A DNA stretch of 64,000 nucleotides from Chitinophaga alhagiae. GTDB taxonomy: Bacteria > Bacteroidota > Bacteroidia > Chitinophagales > Chitinophagaceae. Position 1 is the stretch's first letter. Each line of letters opens with the position of its first letter. A program made the translations under genes and the position numbers. Shown one piece after another: positions 26,300-35,174 of this stretch. Below the pieces are notes generated by a model. That model was not told where the DNA came from and did not search any database. It saw only the letters and a list, made by a program, of their open reading frames with translations. The DNA lies in contig NZ_QXMH01000001.1 of assembly GCF_003568665.1 (NCBI RefSeq), positions 682,001 through 746,000 on the forward strand, read 5' to 3'.

Positions 26300-26746
26300 A
26301 TGACACGTAAGTGGACCTTGGAATCTATTACCATGCTGCTCTTCATCCTGTTTACCTATGCAGCCGGCAGCAAACTGGCCAATTACAAACAGTTCCTTTT
26401 CCAGATGGACGCACAGCCGTTCAACAACCGGTATACCACCCCGCTGGTAATAGGACTATTGCTGATCGAATTTGCTATTGCGGCCTGCCTGATATTCAGG
26501 AAGACGATGAAAGCCGGCTTATGGGCATCACTGATAATGCTGGTCATTTTCACAGCGTATATAGCACTGATAAAACTGAACTATTTCGGTAGCATACCCT
26601 GCTCCTGCGGCGGGGTAATAGAACGCCTCAACTGGACACAGCATCTTTTTTTCAACCTGTTCTTTGTTGGTATCAGTATAGCGGGAATAGTGCTTTACAA
26701 GCTGCCTCCATCTGCTCCACGGCAGTCGCAGCTTAAACTATCTTAG
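26300..26746 (+). CDS. MauE/DoxX-like redox-associated membrane protein
   Basis: This 148-aa protein has four membrane helices (about 9-26, 48-68, 73-93 and 115-135). A conserved 'PCSCGGVIERLNW' motif sits between helices three and four. The Cys-x-Cys-Gly-Gly motif is typical of MauE-type proteins, which help disulfide formation or redox maturation of secreted proteins. The next gene encodes a small secreted peptide with two Cys residues, a possible client. Confidence 0.82.
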   Translation: MTRKWTLESITMLLFILFTYAAGSKLANYKQFLFQMDAQPFNNRYTTPLVIGLLLIEFAIAACLIFRKTMKAGLWASLIMLVIFTAYIALIKLNYFGSIPCSCGGVIERLNWTQHLFFNLFFVGISIAGIVLYKLPPSAPRQSQLKLS

Positions 26747-26784
26747 GATCGTCAATAAATCTACACACCTTTTAATCTGAAACA

Positions 26785-26807
26785 AGGCTGTTTCCAGCAA
26801 ACAGCCT
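26785..26807 (+). other. Intergenic hairpin between the MauE-like gene and the small peptide gene
   Basis: A perfect 9-bp stem AGGCTGTTT / AAACAGCCT with loop CCAGC, followed by a T-rich stretch. It could be an attenuator setting the MauE-to-peptide ratio, or a terminator. Confidence 0.5.
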
Positions 26808-26839
26808 ATTGCTCTTACCTTTTTAAAAAACCATTTACT

Positions 26840-27112
26840 ATGAAAAAGATCAAATTGGCCGTACTGGCCCTGGCATTGGTATGCGGCGCGGTTGGCGCTT
26901 ATGGGAAGTATAAGAAGATGCTGCAAATATATTATATAGCACCAACAACTTCTGTGTCCGCTGATTATTTCATAATTTCTCCCAATTCACCTGCCCCTGA
27001 TTGCATAGCAGGAGAGTTCGGATGGGTATGTACTGTGCTTGCCGAAGAAAACCTTCCTCCAACCTATGCAATTCCATCCCAGGATGCCACGATTCTGACG
27101 GTATATCAATAA
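26840..27112 (+). CDS. Small secreted peptide with two cysteines (DUF6520-like)
   Basis: This 90-aa product has a strong signal peptide (residues 1-20, cleavage near GAYG). The mature part has two cysteines nine residues apart ('DCIAGEFGWVC'). Its size, signal and position beside a MauE-like protein and a SusC/SusD pair resemble the Bacteroidota DUF6520 peptides. The family assignment is tentative and the function unknown. Confidence 0.65.
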   Translation: MKKIKLAVLALALVCGAVGAYGKYKKMLQIYYIAPTTSVSADYFIISPNSPAPDCIAGEFGWVCTVLAEENLPPTYAIPSQDATILTVYQ

Positions 27113-27179
27113 ATAGTATCACTTCACCTGGCACTCAAGGCAAAAATCCCTTCCCTATTCCCTATATGCAGATTCTGAT

Positions 27180-28562
27180 CTAACGCTCATTCTGTTGCAA
27201 TCCAGCCTGTTCGATCTCGGTTTGAGGTAGTGGGTAAACATATCTCCTGTCATTAGGCAATAATTGGTAGATTACTCCAAACACCTTTCTATACAGAGTT
27301 GTAGCAAAACGTGCATCTCTGTTCAGCCTCCTTAGATCCTGCCAGCGGATCTGACTGGCAAATGGAAATTCCTTTCTTCTTTCTTCCAGTATCTTTTTTA
27401 ATAGAAGTTCTTTGTCATTTGTAAAATAATTCGTGTATTTCCCTTGTTTATACCTATTGGACAATACCTTATTCAAGTCGTTTAAAGCTGGTTCGATATC
27501 CCCCGTTCTCGCGTTACACTCTGCTCTGATAAAGTAAACTTCGTTTGTTGCCAGTCCTGAAAAGCTCTTGCCGGTACCAGCATATGTGCCTCTGAACCTT
27601 ACTCTATTAACAGCAATGTAGTCATAATAGTAGCTTTTTCTCAGATCATCGTCATTGTAGCTGTTATAAAGGGAACTATCAACCAGCGAAAGGTTAAAAG
27701 CTTCATCAGGAATAACCGCTACATGCCCAACGCCAGTAGCATAAAACAATATTTCATCATTTGCTTCCGTAAACCCTGGAAATCTGTATGGCTTTGTCAA
27801 CGTCACCGACCCGCTATTGAAATCCAGCACTTTGTCCGAATAATATAGCGATGAGTCCGCATATTCTTTCGCAAGTGAGTAATCATCCATCAATAGATAT
27901 ATGCGTGCCAGCAATGCAAAGGCAGCGGGTTTGTTGGGGCGGCTCTTGTAAGACGATGTAACAGGCAACAAAGCCGCCGCTTTCTTCAGGTCTCCGGTTA
28001 TTTGCTCATATGTTTTCTGAACGGTTGATCTTGGCTCAACATGGTAAATGTCTGATTTTAATCTTACACAAATGCCAAGGTCTGTAGCTGCGCTTGACCC
28101 TACATATGGCTTACAGAAAGCACTCGCCAGTTCTGAAAAAATTATTGCTCGAAAAAAAAGCGCCTGGCCCTTTATATTATTCACTTCTGCCGAATTCGCA
28201 GGGAAATCCCCCAGCTCCAATCGTTCTAATACAATATTAGCAGAGGCAATAACATTGTAACTGTTTGCATAATCGCTGGAAAGCTGCCCTTCAAAAATTT
28301 CTTTATTCCACAAATATGAATTTTTGCTTATGGCGTTCAAAGAACTAATAGTTTCATCCGCATAGTAAAAATTATCACACCCTAAAAGTCCAATGGTGGG
28401 ATAATTTGAATTCATCAGTATGGTATTGTTCAAGATAGCCTGAAAGTCTTCCAATGTTGTTGGCACCACATCAGAAGCCTGTCTCTTTGCGTTCAGCCAT
28501 TCATTCTGCTTTGAACAGCTTAAGAAAGAAAAGATACTCGCTATGATAAGGAAATTTTTCAT
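27180..28562 (-). CDS. SusD/RagB-family outer-membrane lipoprotein (sigma/FecR-linked)
   Basis: This 460-aa protein has a lipoprotein signal (FLSC) and a SusD fold: TPR-like helices ('RPNKPAAFALLARIYLLMDDYSLAKEYADSS') and a C-terminal RagB part ending '...YPLPQTEIEQAGLQQN'. It starts 4 bp after the SusC stop, so the two are translated together. It is shorter than carbohydrate-type SusD proteins (usually 500-650 aa). No hydrolase is adjacent, so the ligand is unknown and may not be a glycan. Confidence 0.92.
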   Translation of the reverse strand: MKNFLIIASIFSFLSCSKQNEWLNAKRQASDVVPTTLEDFQAILNNTILMNSNYPTIGLLGCDNFYYADETISSLNAISKNSYLWNKEIFEGQLSSDYANSYNVIASANIVLERLELGDFPANSAEVNNIKGQALFFRAIIFSELASAFCKPYVGSSAATDLGICVRLKSDIYHVEPRSTVQKTYEQITGDLKKAAALLPVTSSYKSRPNKPAAFALLARIYLLMDDYSLAKEYADSSLYYSDKVLDFNSGSVTLTKPYRFPGFTEANDEILFYATGVGHVAVIPDEAFNLSLVDSSLYNSYNDDDLRKSYYYDYIAVNRVRFRGTYAGTGKSFSGLATNEVYFIRAECNARTGDIEPALNDLNKVLSNRYKQGKYTNYFTNDKELLLKKILEERRKEFPFASQIRWQDLRRLNRDARFATTLYRKVFGVIYQLLPNDRRYVYPLPQTEIEQAGLQQNER

Positions 28563-28566
28563 ACTA

Positions 28567-31500
28567 TTAAAAATTTGCCTGGAATCCTATTGAGATTGAA
28601 AATGGGTTGGGAACATTATTAGCGAACTGTGTAGAATACACCTCCGGATCAAGATCAAACTTGTTGGCTCTCCAAATAATACCAACGTTATTTAAGTAAC
28701 AATAGGCCTCCATGTTCTTAATAAAAGTATTGTTTCTCACCGGAATATTATATCCCAACCTAATGTCTTGAAGCCTGATGTGGTCTCCCTTTTCAACCAT
28801 TACTTCTGAGAACCGGTAAAACAAATTCCTGTCTGAGCTAGATGGATAGGAAAGAGCTGGAACATCAGTATGTGCTTCATCCCCAGGACGTTGCCAGCGC
28901 CTCGAATAGTCAATATTCATACTTTCATTTAGTATACTCTGATAGTTCAAATTAAGGCTGGGCCGGCGGAAATAGTAGCCTAGCTTATAGGTAATATTAA
29001 ATGATAATTGCACCCCTTTGAAAGTAAAATCATTTCTTATCGCGCCAAAAAAAGTAGGAGTTGCTGACCCGTGGTAAACAAGGCTATCCGGATTAAAATT
29101 TTGCCTTATACCTAGGTAATCCTTACTGATCACGCCACCCAAATATCCTTGAGGGTCCCCGTTTTTCGGGTCCAGGCCGGCCCATTTATAGCTGAGTACG
29201 CCACGCAAAGGCTTTCCCACAACATACAAAAGATTCAATGGATCGGGGAATACAACGGATGCTGCGGTCGGCTTCCTGGAGTAATTTGTGATTCGGTCTT
29301 TAAGATGACTCACCATAAATGCCGCATCCCAGGCAAGTTTTTTATCCAAAATCCTGGAATTGAGATTCACATCAAATCCCTTCGTTAAGATACTGCCAGA
29401 GTTTCTATTTACAGCCCCCAATCCAGTCTGTAGCATGTTGGAAACCTGCTCAACCAGGTCAAGACCTTCTTTGTGGTAATATTCAACCGTTCCCGAAATC
29501 CGGGAGTTCCACAATGAAAAATCCAATCCTGTATTGATTATTTTCACCCTCTCCCAGCGCAGTTCTTCATTGGCAGGAGTAAGATTAACAATTGAAGGCA
29601 GCCCTGTTAAAGGGTCGGTTATTCGAGTACCCGTCAGGTATGCGGCTCCATTATATACATTCCCATTAAATCCGTAAGACATCCGTAATCTTAAATTCGG
29701 CAACCAGCCCAAGTTATAAAAAGGCTCTTTGCTTATGCTCCACCCTCCACCTACCGACCAGAGCGGCACTAATTTTTGATTGGTACGGGCTCCAAATATA
29801 TTCGCTCCATCCCTCCGGGCGCTGGCGCTTATATCGTATCTCTTTTTATAAGAATAACCGGCAACAGTATAGTATGATATAAACCGGTTTAGTAGCCCCA
29901 AAACAGTTCCTGTCATGGACAATGCAGAATTAAGCGTTGACTGGCCTGCAGGGTTTACGGGAAATAGGGTAGTTAGATCCAGACCTGACGCGGCTGCTCC
30001 ATGCTCGCCGGCATGGCCTGCCGTACTAAATTCTGTTCCAGTGGCAGAAAGTTCCCTCAGTTCACTGCCTATAATACCCGTCAACAGGTGACTGCCTATT
30101 TGTTGCCTGTAGTTCAAACTTGCCCTGATGCTATAACTCCTCCAGTCATAATTTTCACGTTCAAGAATACCGCCCCTGGGGAAGTTATAGGTAAACTGGC
30201 TATTCGAAACATCGTATACCGAAAACCTGTTGATCAGGTTACGTGAAAAATATGTTTCCTCACTCCTGTAGTTCTTTGAAAATATGGCCTGGGTCTCATT
30301 CTGGAACTGTATATCTACATCTAAAAAGGGTGCTATCCGGTACTTCAAACTGCCTCTTAATACCAAATCACTTAAATTCATGTACCTCCTTGCATTCCTG
30401 ATCTCATCTAACGGCCGGTATCTCCAGTCAAGAAACCCCAACCCGTGTACGCTATCTACATAGTTTGCCCTGTAATCCCTGACTGTTGGGAGCGGGTTCC
30501 CATTGCCATCCGCCAGGCTGGCATAAGGATACAATAATCTATATTTTGACCCTCCAACCAGTATATTTCCGTACCCTAGTTCGTTATGCTGTAAAATTGT
30601 ATTGTGGCCGTAATTCACATACCCCTCTATCTCAAGTTTTTTAACCGGACGGTATTTTATTGCGGACGTTGCCGTTACCCTGCTGCTGCCATTCCTCACT
30701 AAATTATCTGTTCCATGATCATATCCAAGAGATAAAAAATATGCCAGCTTGTCGATCCCTCCTCTCACATTCACCTGGTATTGCTGGCGCACCCCGCGCT
30801 GATATACATACTTCAGCATATCCTTCCTCAAATCATGGGATTTCAGCAAATCAAGCTGGCCCTGCGCTTCCTCGTCCGTAATAGTTCCAGATCTTAGTTT
30901 AGCCAGTATTTCTACTGCCGGAGAAACCGGCGGCCGTGTAGTGCTGTTGTTGATGTCCCCGTCAAAATACCCTTTATTGAACAAGGTGGTTTCTACATCT
31001 ATGTAGTCCCCGGCACTCATGTAGTTCCGGTCTTTGTACAGGTTGGGTTTGCTGACAATGGTAAGGTTGGTGTTAAAGTCAACGGTCATTTTCTGCCGGT
31101 ACTTTCCTCTTTTTGTAGTTAACACGATCACCCCGTTACCGCTCCTGGCGCCCCAGATACCGGCGGATGCCGCATCCTTCAAAACTGTTACAGATTCGAT
31201 GTCATTCGGGTTAATATTGCCAATATCCCCCTCGTAAGGAAAATTATCCAATATCACCAGCGGATTGGTATTGACCCGGTTTGGAGATAAAGTGCTCAAC
31301 CCTCTCAGCGAAATCCCCAACGGTACACCCGTAGGCATTTTTGAGATGGTGTTCATGTTGAGGGTCTTATAATTTAATAATCCGCTCGTCACTCCTTCTA
31401 GCCTGTCCAGGATATTCACGCCCACGCGCCGGTGCAGCAGGGCGCTGTCTATGAACACAAATGAACCGGTAGACCGTTCCTTGGGCAGGTCCTGGTAACC

Positions 31501-32136
31501 GGTAGACACCACGGTGACAGGTTCAATCTGCGTAACGGCAGGCGTCAGCACAAATTTGAGGTCTTGCTCCCCTTCCAGCCTGAACTGCCGGGCCAGGTAA
31601 CCCATAGATGAAATTTCAAGCATTCCCTCCCGGGGTGAGCCTTCAATACGGAAGCGGCCTTGTGCATTTGTCTGGGTGCCTTTTAAAGTCCCTTTTATCA
31701 TCACCGTGGCCCCGGGAATAGGTTGGCCTTCGGGGTTTGTGATAACGCCGGAGACAGTTATCTGTGCCGGTTCTTCTTCCTTTTTGACCGCAACAGGCGC
31801 TTTATTCTCGAACAAAAGCACTTGCCCTCTCACCTGCGCCCAGCCAACCTTCTGGCCCCGCAGCACCCGTTCCATTACTTGCGTCAGGGTAGCTTTTTTG
31901 AAATTGACACGCAGTTTCTGCAGCCGGTTGATCACGGAATATTCATACGTAACGGTCAGGCCCATTTGCGTCTGTATGGCGCTGAAAATTTCTTCTATTG
32001 TACGGGTACCGGAAAGTGTAAGCGTACGCTCTTCCTGGGGTTGCTGGGCATGGCTGTAAATTTGTATGCTGACGGAGAACAATACGATCAGTGCCAGGAG
32101 CCTGTAAAGCCTTGGGAGAGAGCGGTGCCGTATCAT
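28567..32136 (-). CDS. SusC-family TonB-dependent transporter with STN signalling domain
   Basis: Read from the ATG at 32136 (1189 aa), which opens straight into the signal sequence; an ATG at 32160 would add eight residues. The order is signal peptide, STN domain (about 55-115: 'IEEIFSAIQTQMGLTVTYEYSVI'), CarboxypepD_reg-like domain (about 130-205), plug ('NPLVILDNFPYEGDI', 'VLKDAASAGIWGARSGNGVI') and barrel. The STN domain contacts a FecR-type anti-sigma factor, so this receptor probably signals its own induction through the FecR and ECF sigma encoded upstream. Confidence 0.94.
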   Translation of the reverse strand: MIRHRSLPRLYRLLALIVLFSVSIQIYSHAQQPQEERTLTLSGTRTIEEIFSAIQTQMGLTVTYEYSVINRLQKLRVNFKKATLTQVMERVLRGQKVGWAQVRGQVLLFENKAPVAVKKEEEPAQITVSGVITNPEGQPIPGATVMIKGTLKGTQTNAQGRFRIEGSPREGMLEISSMGYLARQFRLEGEQDLKFVLTPAVTQIEPVTVVSTGYQDLPKERSTGSFVFIDSALLHRRVGVNILDRLEGVTSGLLNYKTLNMNTISKMPTGVPLGISLRGLSTLSPNRVNTNPLVILDNFPYEGDIGNINPNDIESVTVLKDAASAGIWGARSGNGVIVLTTKRGKYRQKMTVDFNTNLTIVSKPNLYKDRNYMSAGDYIDVETTLFNKGYFDGDINNSTTRPPVSPAVEILAKLRSGTITDEEAQGQLDLLKSHDLRKDMLKYVYQRGVRQQYQVNVRGGIDKLAYFLSLGYDHGTDNLVRNGSSRVTATSAIKYRPVKKLEIEGYVNYGHNTILQHNELGYGNILVGGSKYRLLYPYASLADGNGNPLPTVRDYRANYVDSVHGLGFLDWRYRPLDEIRNARRYMNLSDLVLRGSLKYRIAPFLDVDIQFQNETQAIFSKNYRSEETYFSRNLINRFSVYDVSNSQFTYNFPRGGILERENYDWRSYSIRASLNYRQQIGSHLLTGIIGSELRELSATGTEFSTAGHAGEHGAAASGLDLTTLFPVNPAGQSTLNSALSMTGTVLGLLNRFISYYTVAGYSYKKRYDISASARRDGANIFGARTNQKLVPLWSVGGGWSISKEPFYNLGWLPNLRLRMSYGFNGNVYNGAAYLTGTRITDPLTGLPSIVNLTPANEELRWERVKIINTGLDFSLWNSRISGTVEYYHKEGLDLVEQVSNMLQTGLGAVNRNSGSILTKGFDVNLNSRILDKKLAWDAAFMVSHLKDRITNYSRKPTAASVVFPDPLNLLYVVGKPLRGVLSYKWAGLDPKNGDPQGYLGGVISKDYLGIRQNFNPDSLVYHGSATPTFFGAIRNDFTFKGVQLSFNITYKLGYYFRRPSLNLNYQSILNESMNIDYSRRWQRPGDEAHTDVPALSYPSSSDRNLFYRFSEVMVEKGDHIRLQDIRLGYNIPVRNNTFIKNMEAYCYLNNVGIIWRANKFDLDPEVYSTQFANNVPNPFSISIGFQANF

Positions 32137-32266
32137 CTTTAAGTCAGCAATGTAACCCATCCGGGTATATTTTTCGGGATAGAAAATCTCTTCTCGTTGC
32201 CGGGCATGATAAATTTCGGTTGTCTTAAACAGTTTACATAGGGGGAACTGACTTGTTAAAATGAAT

Positions 32267-32289
32267 AAATCCTATGCCTGATAGGATTT
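32267..32289 (-). terminator. Hairpin after the sigma gene
   Basis: A perfect 9-bp stem AAATCCTAT / ATAGGATTT, followed on the minus strand by ATTCATTTTAAC. It lies 38 bp past the sigma stop and 131 bp before the SusC start. It is a weak terminator or a 5'-leader structure. Confidence 0.45.
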
Positions 32290-32326
32290 AGCCTCATGTC
32301 TAAAGCTCCATAAGTACCCGGATCAT

Positions 32327-32860
32327 CTACTTCAGATTGGCCAGCATCATCCGGAGGTTTCGTAGGGCTATTTTCACATGACTGCGCACTGTTTCCATTT
32401 TCAATCCCATTTCCTGGCTTACTTCGCGGTAGGATTTCCGGTCCAGGTGGGCCTTTATAAAAGCCCAGCGTCTTTGTTCGGGTAACTCCTGTACGGCGCT
32501 ATTGATACGGTGGCGTACCTCCCAGGCATCGCCCTGGTTTGTCAAATCAAACATGGGAGCGGATTCCAGGAAAAATGCTTTCTTCCGCTCTGCCGTTTGC
32601 AGCTTGCGCTGCTGGCTCAAACAATTGTTCCGTACGGCGGAAAACAAATAGCTGCGGTAATTGGCTGGCATCACATTGGCCAGATGGTTTTTCTCCCAAA
32701 GCACAATAAAAGTTTCCTGCACCACATCCTCGGCTTCCATTACATCGTGCAAAATAGACACCGCCTCCAGTATCAGCGATTCCCTGTATTTGTAAAACAG
32801 GTGCTTGAACACTTCAGGCGAATGCCGCGGGTTGTTCGGTGATATGCATTCTTCACTCAT
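32327..32860 (-). CDS. ECF-type RNA polymerase sigma factor
   Basis: This 177-aa protein has sigma region 2 ('DVVQETFIVLWEKNHL') and region 4 ('YREVSQEMGLKMETVRSHVKIALRNLRM'). It is of the FecI-like group that drives TonB-receptor operons in Bacteroidota and probably transcribes the SusC/SusD pair just downstream. Unusually, the FecR gene lies upstream of it, separated by a 67-codon frame and a terminator-like hairpin. Confidence 0.92.
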   Translation of the reverse strand: MSEECISPNNPRHSPEVFKHLFYKYRESLILEAVSILHDVMEAEDVVQETFIVLWEKNHLANVMPANYRSYLFSAVRNNCLSQQRKLQTAERKKAFFLESAPMFDLTNQGDAWEVRHRINSAVQELPEQRRWAFIKAHLDRKSYREVSQEMGLKMETVRSHVKIALRNLRMMLANLK

Positions 32861-33006
32861 GGCTATTGTAATGTAATAATATGGTGAACATTAAATGGAT
32901 AAAGTTCATCCAGCACGTCCGTTTTTCGGATGCGTACCTTGGAAAAACCCTGCTATTGGCCAGGAACTTTTCACTCAAGATAGTGAAAAAAGGACAGTCG
33001 GGAAAA

Positions 33007-33028
33007 ACCGAAGTTGTTAATCTTCGGT
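33007..33028 (-). terminator. Terminator between the FecR unit and the sigma gene
   Basis: Stem ACCGAAG / CTTCGGT, followed on the minus strand by TTTTTCCCG. It lies 74 bp after the 67-aa gene and suggests that FecR and sigma are separate transcripts. Confidence 0.55.
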
Positions 33029-33101
33029 TAACAGCCTCGCCCGTTGGCAAAAGGAACAAGACCCTCTGACGAGGCAAAACCTGCCATGAATATACGAATT
33101 T

Positions 33102-33305
33102 TTAACGGATCCTCTCGGTATTCTTGACAATTTCGATATGGTAACCAATATGGGTCAACAGCTCACTGGCCCCATCCAGCAATTCCAGCAACTCATCCCG
33201 CAATTTGTTGCCGTTTTCACCGGCCCGGTATGCAAATTCCTCCCATGTCAGGTTGTCTGCCAGGAAAATATACTGCAGGCGGTTTGTGAGATTAACGTTG
33301 TTCAT
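33102..33305 (-). CDS. Small hypothetical protein (67 aa) between FecR and sigma
   Basis: This acidic 67-aa product has two predicted amphipathic helices ('WEEFAYRAGENGNKLRDELLELLDGASELL') and no signal or membrane segment. It follows FecR by 30 bp, in the same direction. I do not recognise it. Position suggests a minor regulator of the sigma/FecR pair, but there is no direct evidence. It is kept because spacing and composition look coding. Confidence 0.5.
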   Translation of the reverse strand: MNNVNLTNRLQYIFLADNLTWEEFAYRAGENGNKLRDELLELLDGASELLTHIGYHIEIVKNTERIR

Positions 33306-33335
33306 AATGCATTATTATTAGTGGTTCAACCAATT

Positions 33336-34484
33336 TTAGAATAAATGCAGGGTATTGCCTTCTATCCGGTGTTTCACACCTTTGGTGATGTTCAATACCT
33401 CCAGAAAATCTTCAATAGGCCTGTTTTTGTCCAGCTTACCCGCAAACCGGAAATTTGTTAATAAGGGGTTATCGATCTGCACCTTCATGTCGTACAGGCG
33501 GTGAATGGTTGCGGACAGCTCGGTGAGGCCTGCGCCCTTAAAATAATACACGCCCTGCATCCAGGCCAGCACTTCTCCCTGTTCAAAGTGTGCCACATCA
33601 ATATCCTGCTCCCCTTTGCTCCAGGCTGCCGCCTGCCCCGGCTGCAATACTACCGCAGTAGCGCCCGAAACAGCCTGTATGCTGCCCCGCACCAGGGATG
33701 CTGTAACTTTGCCTGACCGGTAGGTGTTTACGTTGAACGCGGTCCCGAGTACCCGGATGTCTCCGTCAGGCGTATGCACAATGAACGGCTTCTCCGCGTT
33801 CCGGGCTACATTGAAGTAAGCCTCTCCCTGTATTTCCACTTCCCGCACGTTCCCCTTGAACGAAAAGGGGAACCTCAGGGTAGAAGCGGCATTCAGCCAT
33901 ACCTCTGTACCGTCCGCCAATATGACCTTGTAGTCTTTCTTAACCGGCACCTCCAGGGCGCTCCACTGCTCCACCCCGTCTTTCCGCTGGTGAAAACGCA
34001 GGGTATTGCCCTCGGTCTGAAGCTGCACATCTCCCAGCAGCATGGAATGGTCTGGTTTCAGTGCCATGCCTTCTCCGTTAGACAACCGGAGCCGTATATC
34101 GTACATTTTAGGCCCATCTTTCCCGTTTCCGGCCATTTGCCCCTCAGACGGGCGGGAGGGCGCCAGGAACACATAGCCCGCAAAGCCGATGAGCGCCAGC
34201 ACACATGCTGCCGCCAGCCACCTGAATATACGCAGGTACCGCATGGGCTCGCCGGTGTTTTCCATCACCTTCTCCGCCAGCTCGTTCCACCGCTTGCTGG
34301 TAGGGCGCACTTTTAACAGTTCCAGCATGTCAGGCGAGCGGTAAAGCTCGTCCAGTTCCCTGCACATCTTACGGACACGGGGCTCTTCCATGGCAGCCTC
34401 CAGCTCCTTCTCCTCTTCTTCGGAGAGCGTACCCGTTAACTTCTGCAGGTACAATTGCCTGATGTATTCGAGATCTGCTTCCAT
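33336..34484 (-). CDS. FecR-family anti-sigma factor
   Basis: This 382-aa protein has a cytoplasmic N-terminal anti-sigma region (1-85), one membrane helix (about 86-106: 'LAAACVLALIGFAGYVFLA'), a periplasmic FecR domain ('LADGTEVWLNAASTLRFPFSF', 'VEIQGEAYFNVARNAEKPFIVHTP', 'VLGTAFNVNTY') and a DUF4974-type C-terminus ('FKGAGLTELSATIHRLYDMKVQIDN'). It holds the ECF sigma inactive until the SusC STN domain signals. It precedes the sigma gene instead of following it. Confidence 0.94.
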   Translation of the reverse strand: MEADLEYIRQLYLQKLTGTLSEEEEKELEAAMEEPRVRKMCRELDELYRSPDMLELLKVRPTSKRWNELAEKVMENTGEPMRYLRIFRWLAAACVLALIGFAGYVFLAPSRPSEGQMAGNGKDGPKMYDIRLRLSNGEGMALKPDHSMLLGDVQLQTEGNTLRFHQRKDGVEQWSALEVPVKKDYKVILADGTEVWLNAASTLRFPFSFKGNVREVEIQGEAYFNVARNAEKPFIVHTPDGDIRVLGTAFNVNTYRSGKVTASLVRGSIQAVSGATAVVLQPGQAAAWSKGEQDIDVAHFEQGEVLAWMQGVYYFKGAGLTELSATIHRLYDMKVQIDNPLLTNFRFAGKLDKNRPIEDFLEVLNITKGVKHRIEGNTLHLF

Positions 34485-34716
34485 AATTTATCGGGGGTCT
34501 ATATTTAAGATGGATTTTCAAACCCGGTAGGGTGTATGGGAAGTTAAGGATTTTTCCATTTCTGCAGCCTACCATGCAGAAACGGAAGGGTGCCTGCTGC
34601 TGCCGCTATGCTGCCTTCCTTCTCAAATCCCTTACTGTATTGCATTCTATTCCATCCGCCTCCTTTTTACCAGTGTGGAACGGCTTTTGGCATACCTCCG
34701 GCAAAACAAATATTTC

Positions 34717-34815
34717 ATGAAACCGGCGCCTGAAAAACACTTTATGTATTATGCGCTGACCACCGCGGTAGCGCTGGCCATCATTATCCAGGTGCTCATA
34801 AAGATACTCCGATGA
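34717..34815 (+). CDS. 32-aa single-pass membrane peptide
   Basis: ATG at 34717, TGA at 34813-34815. The product has a charged N-terminus and one hydrophobic helix (about residues 11-28, 'YYALTTAVALAIIIQVLIK'). The stop overlaps the next start in ATGA, a coupling arrangement that strongly supports translation. No known family. Confidence 0.6.
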   Translation: MKPAPEKHFMYYALTTAVALAIIIQVLIKILR

Positions 34816-35174
34816 TCAATCAATTTGAAGTGCCCGCCCTGATAGAAGATGCTATTCCGCAGCTCGGCAAGGCGCTGCACCAGTTCCCGTCCATATTTCA
34901 CATATACGAGACCATGCAGTGCTTGCGAAATTTCCTGTTGCAGCAGCTTCGCAACAAAAACTACAACCTGCTTGAAAAAGGCCTCCGGCTTGCCGGCAGG
35001 TTGTATGACCGGGGCAATCCGCTGGTACGGAAAGCAGTGGCCGATATCATTTTGCCTGGCCTCTCCCGCGAAAAACTGCCGGACAATATCAGCCAGATCA
35101 AACTGTACTCGCTGATACCTGCCAGTTTCTATAACCAGTTCATACAATTGCACCTGAACGCCAATCACGGATAA
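34812..35174 (+). CDS. Hypothetical helical protein (120 aa)
   Basis: This soluble, helix-rich protein starts 'FEVPALIEDAIPQLGKALHQ' and has no signal. It overlaps the preceding membrane peptide by 4 bp and the following GNAT by 1 bp. The plus-strand frame is preferred over the opposite-strand frame here because of these overlaps and its regular amphipathic pattern. I do not recognise the family with certainty. Confidence 0.65.
   Translation: MINQFEVPALIEDAIPQLGKALHQFPSIFHIYETMQCLRNFLLQQLRNKNYNLLEKGLRLAGRLYDRGNPLVRKAVADIILPGLSREKLPDNISQIKLYSLIPASFYNQFIQLHLNANHG

Noticed and set aside
32968..32989. Inverted repeat TTTTCACT / AGTGAAAA upstream of sigma
   Set aside because: It lacks a T-run in the minus direction and has only an 8-bp AT-rich stem, so it is too weak to call as a regulatory site.
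34749..35168. A 139-codon minus-strand frame opposite the 120-aa gene
   Set aside because: The plus-strand frame has overlapping starts and stops with both neighbours and a better amphipathic pattern.
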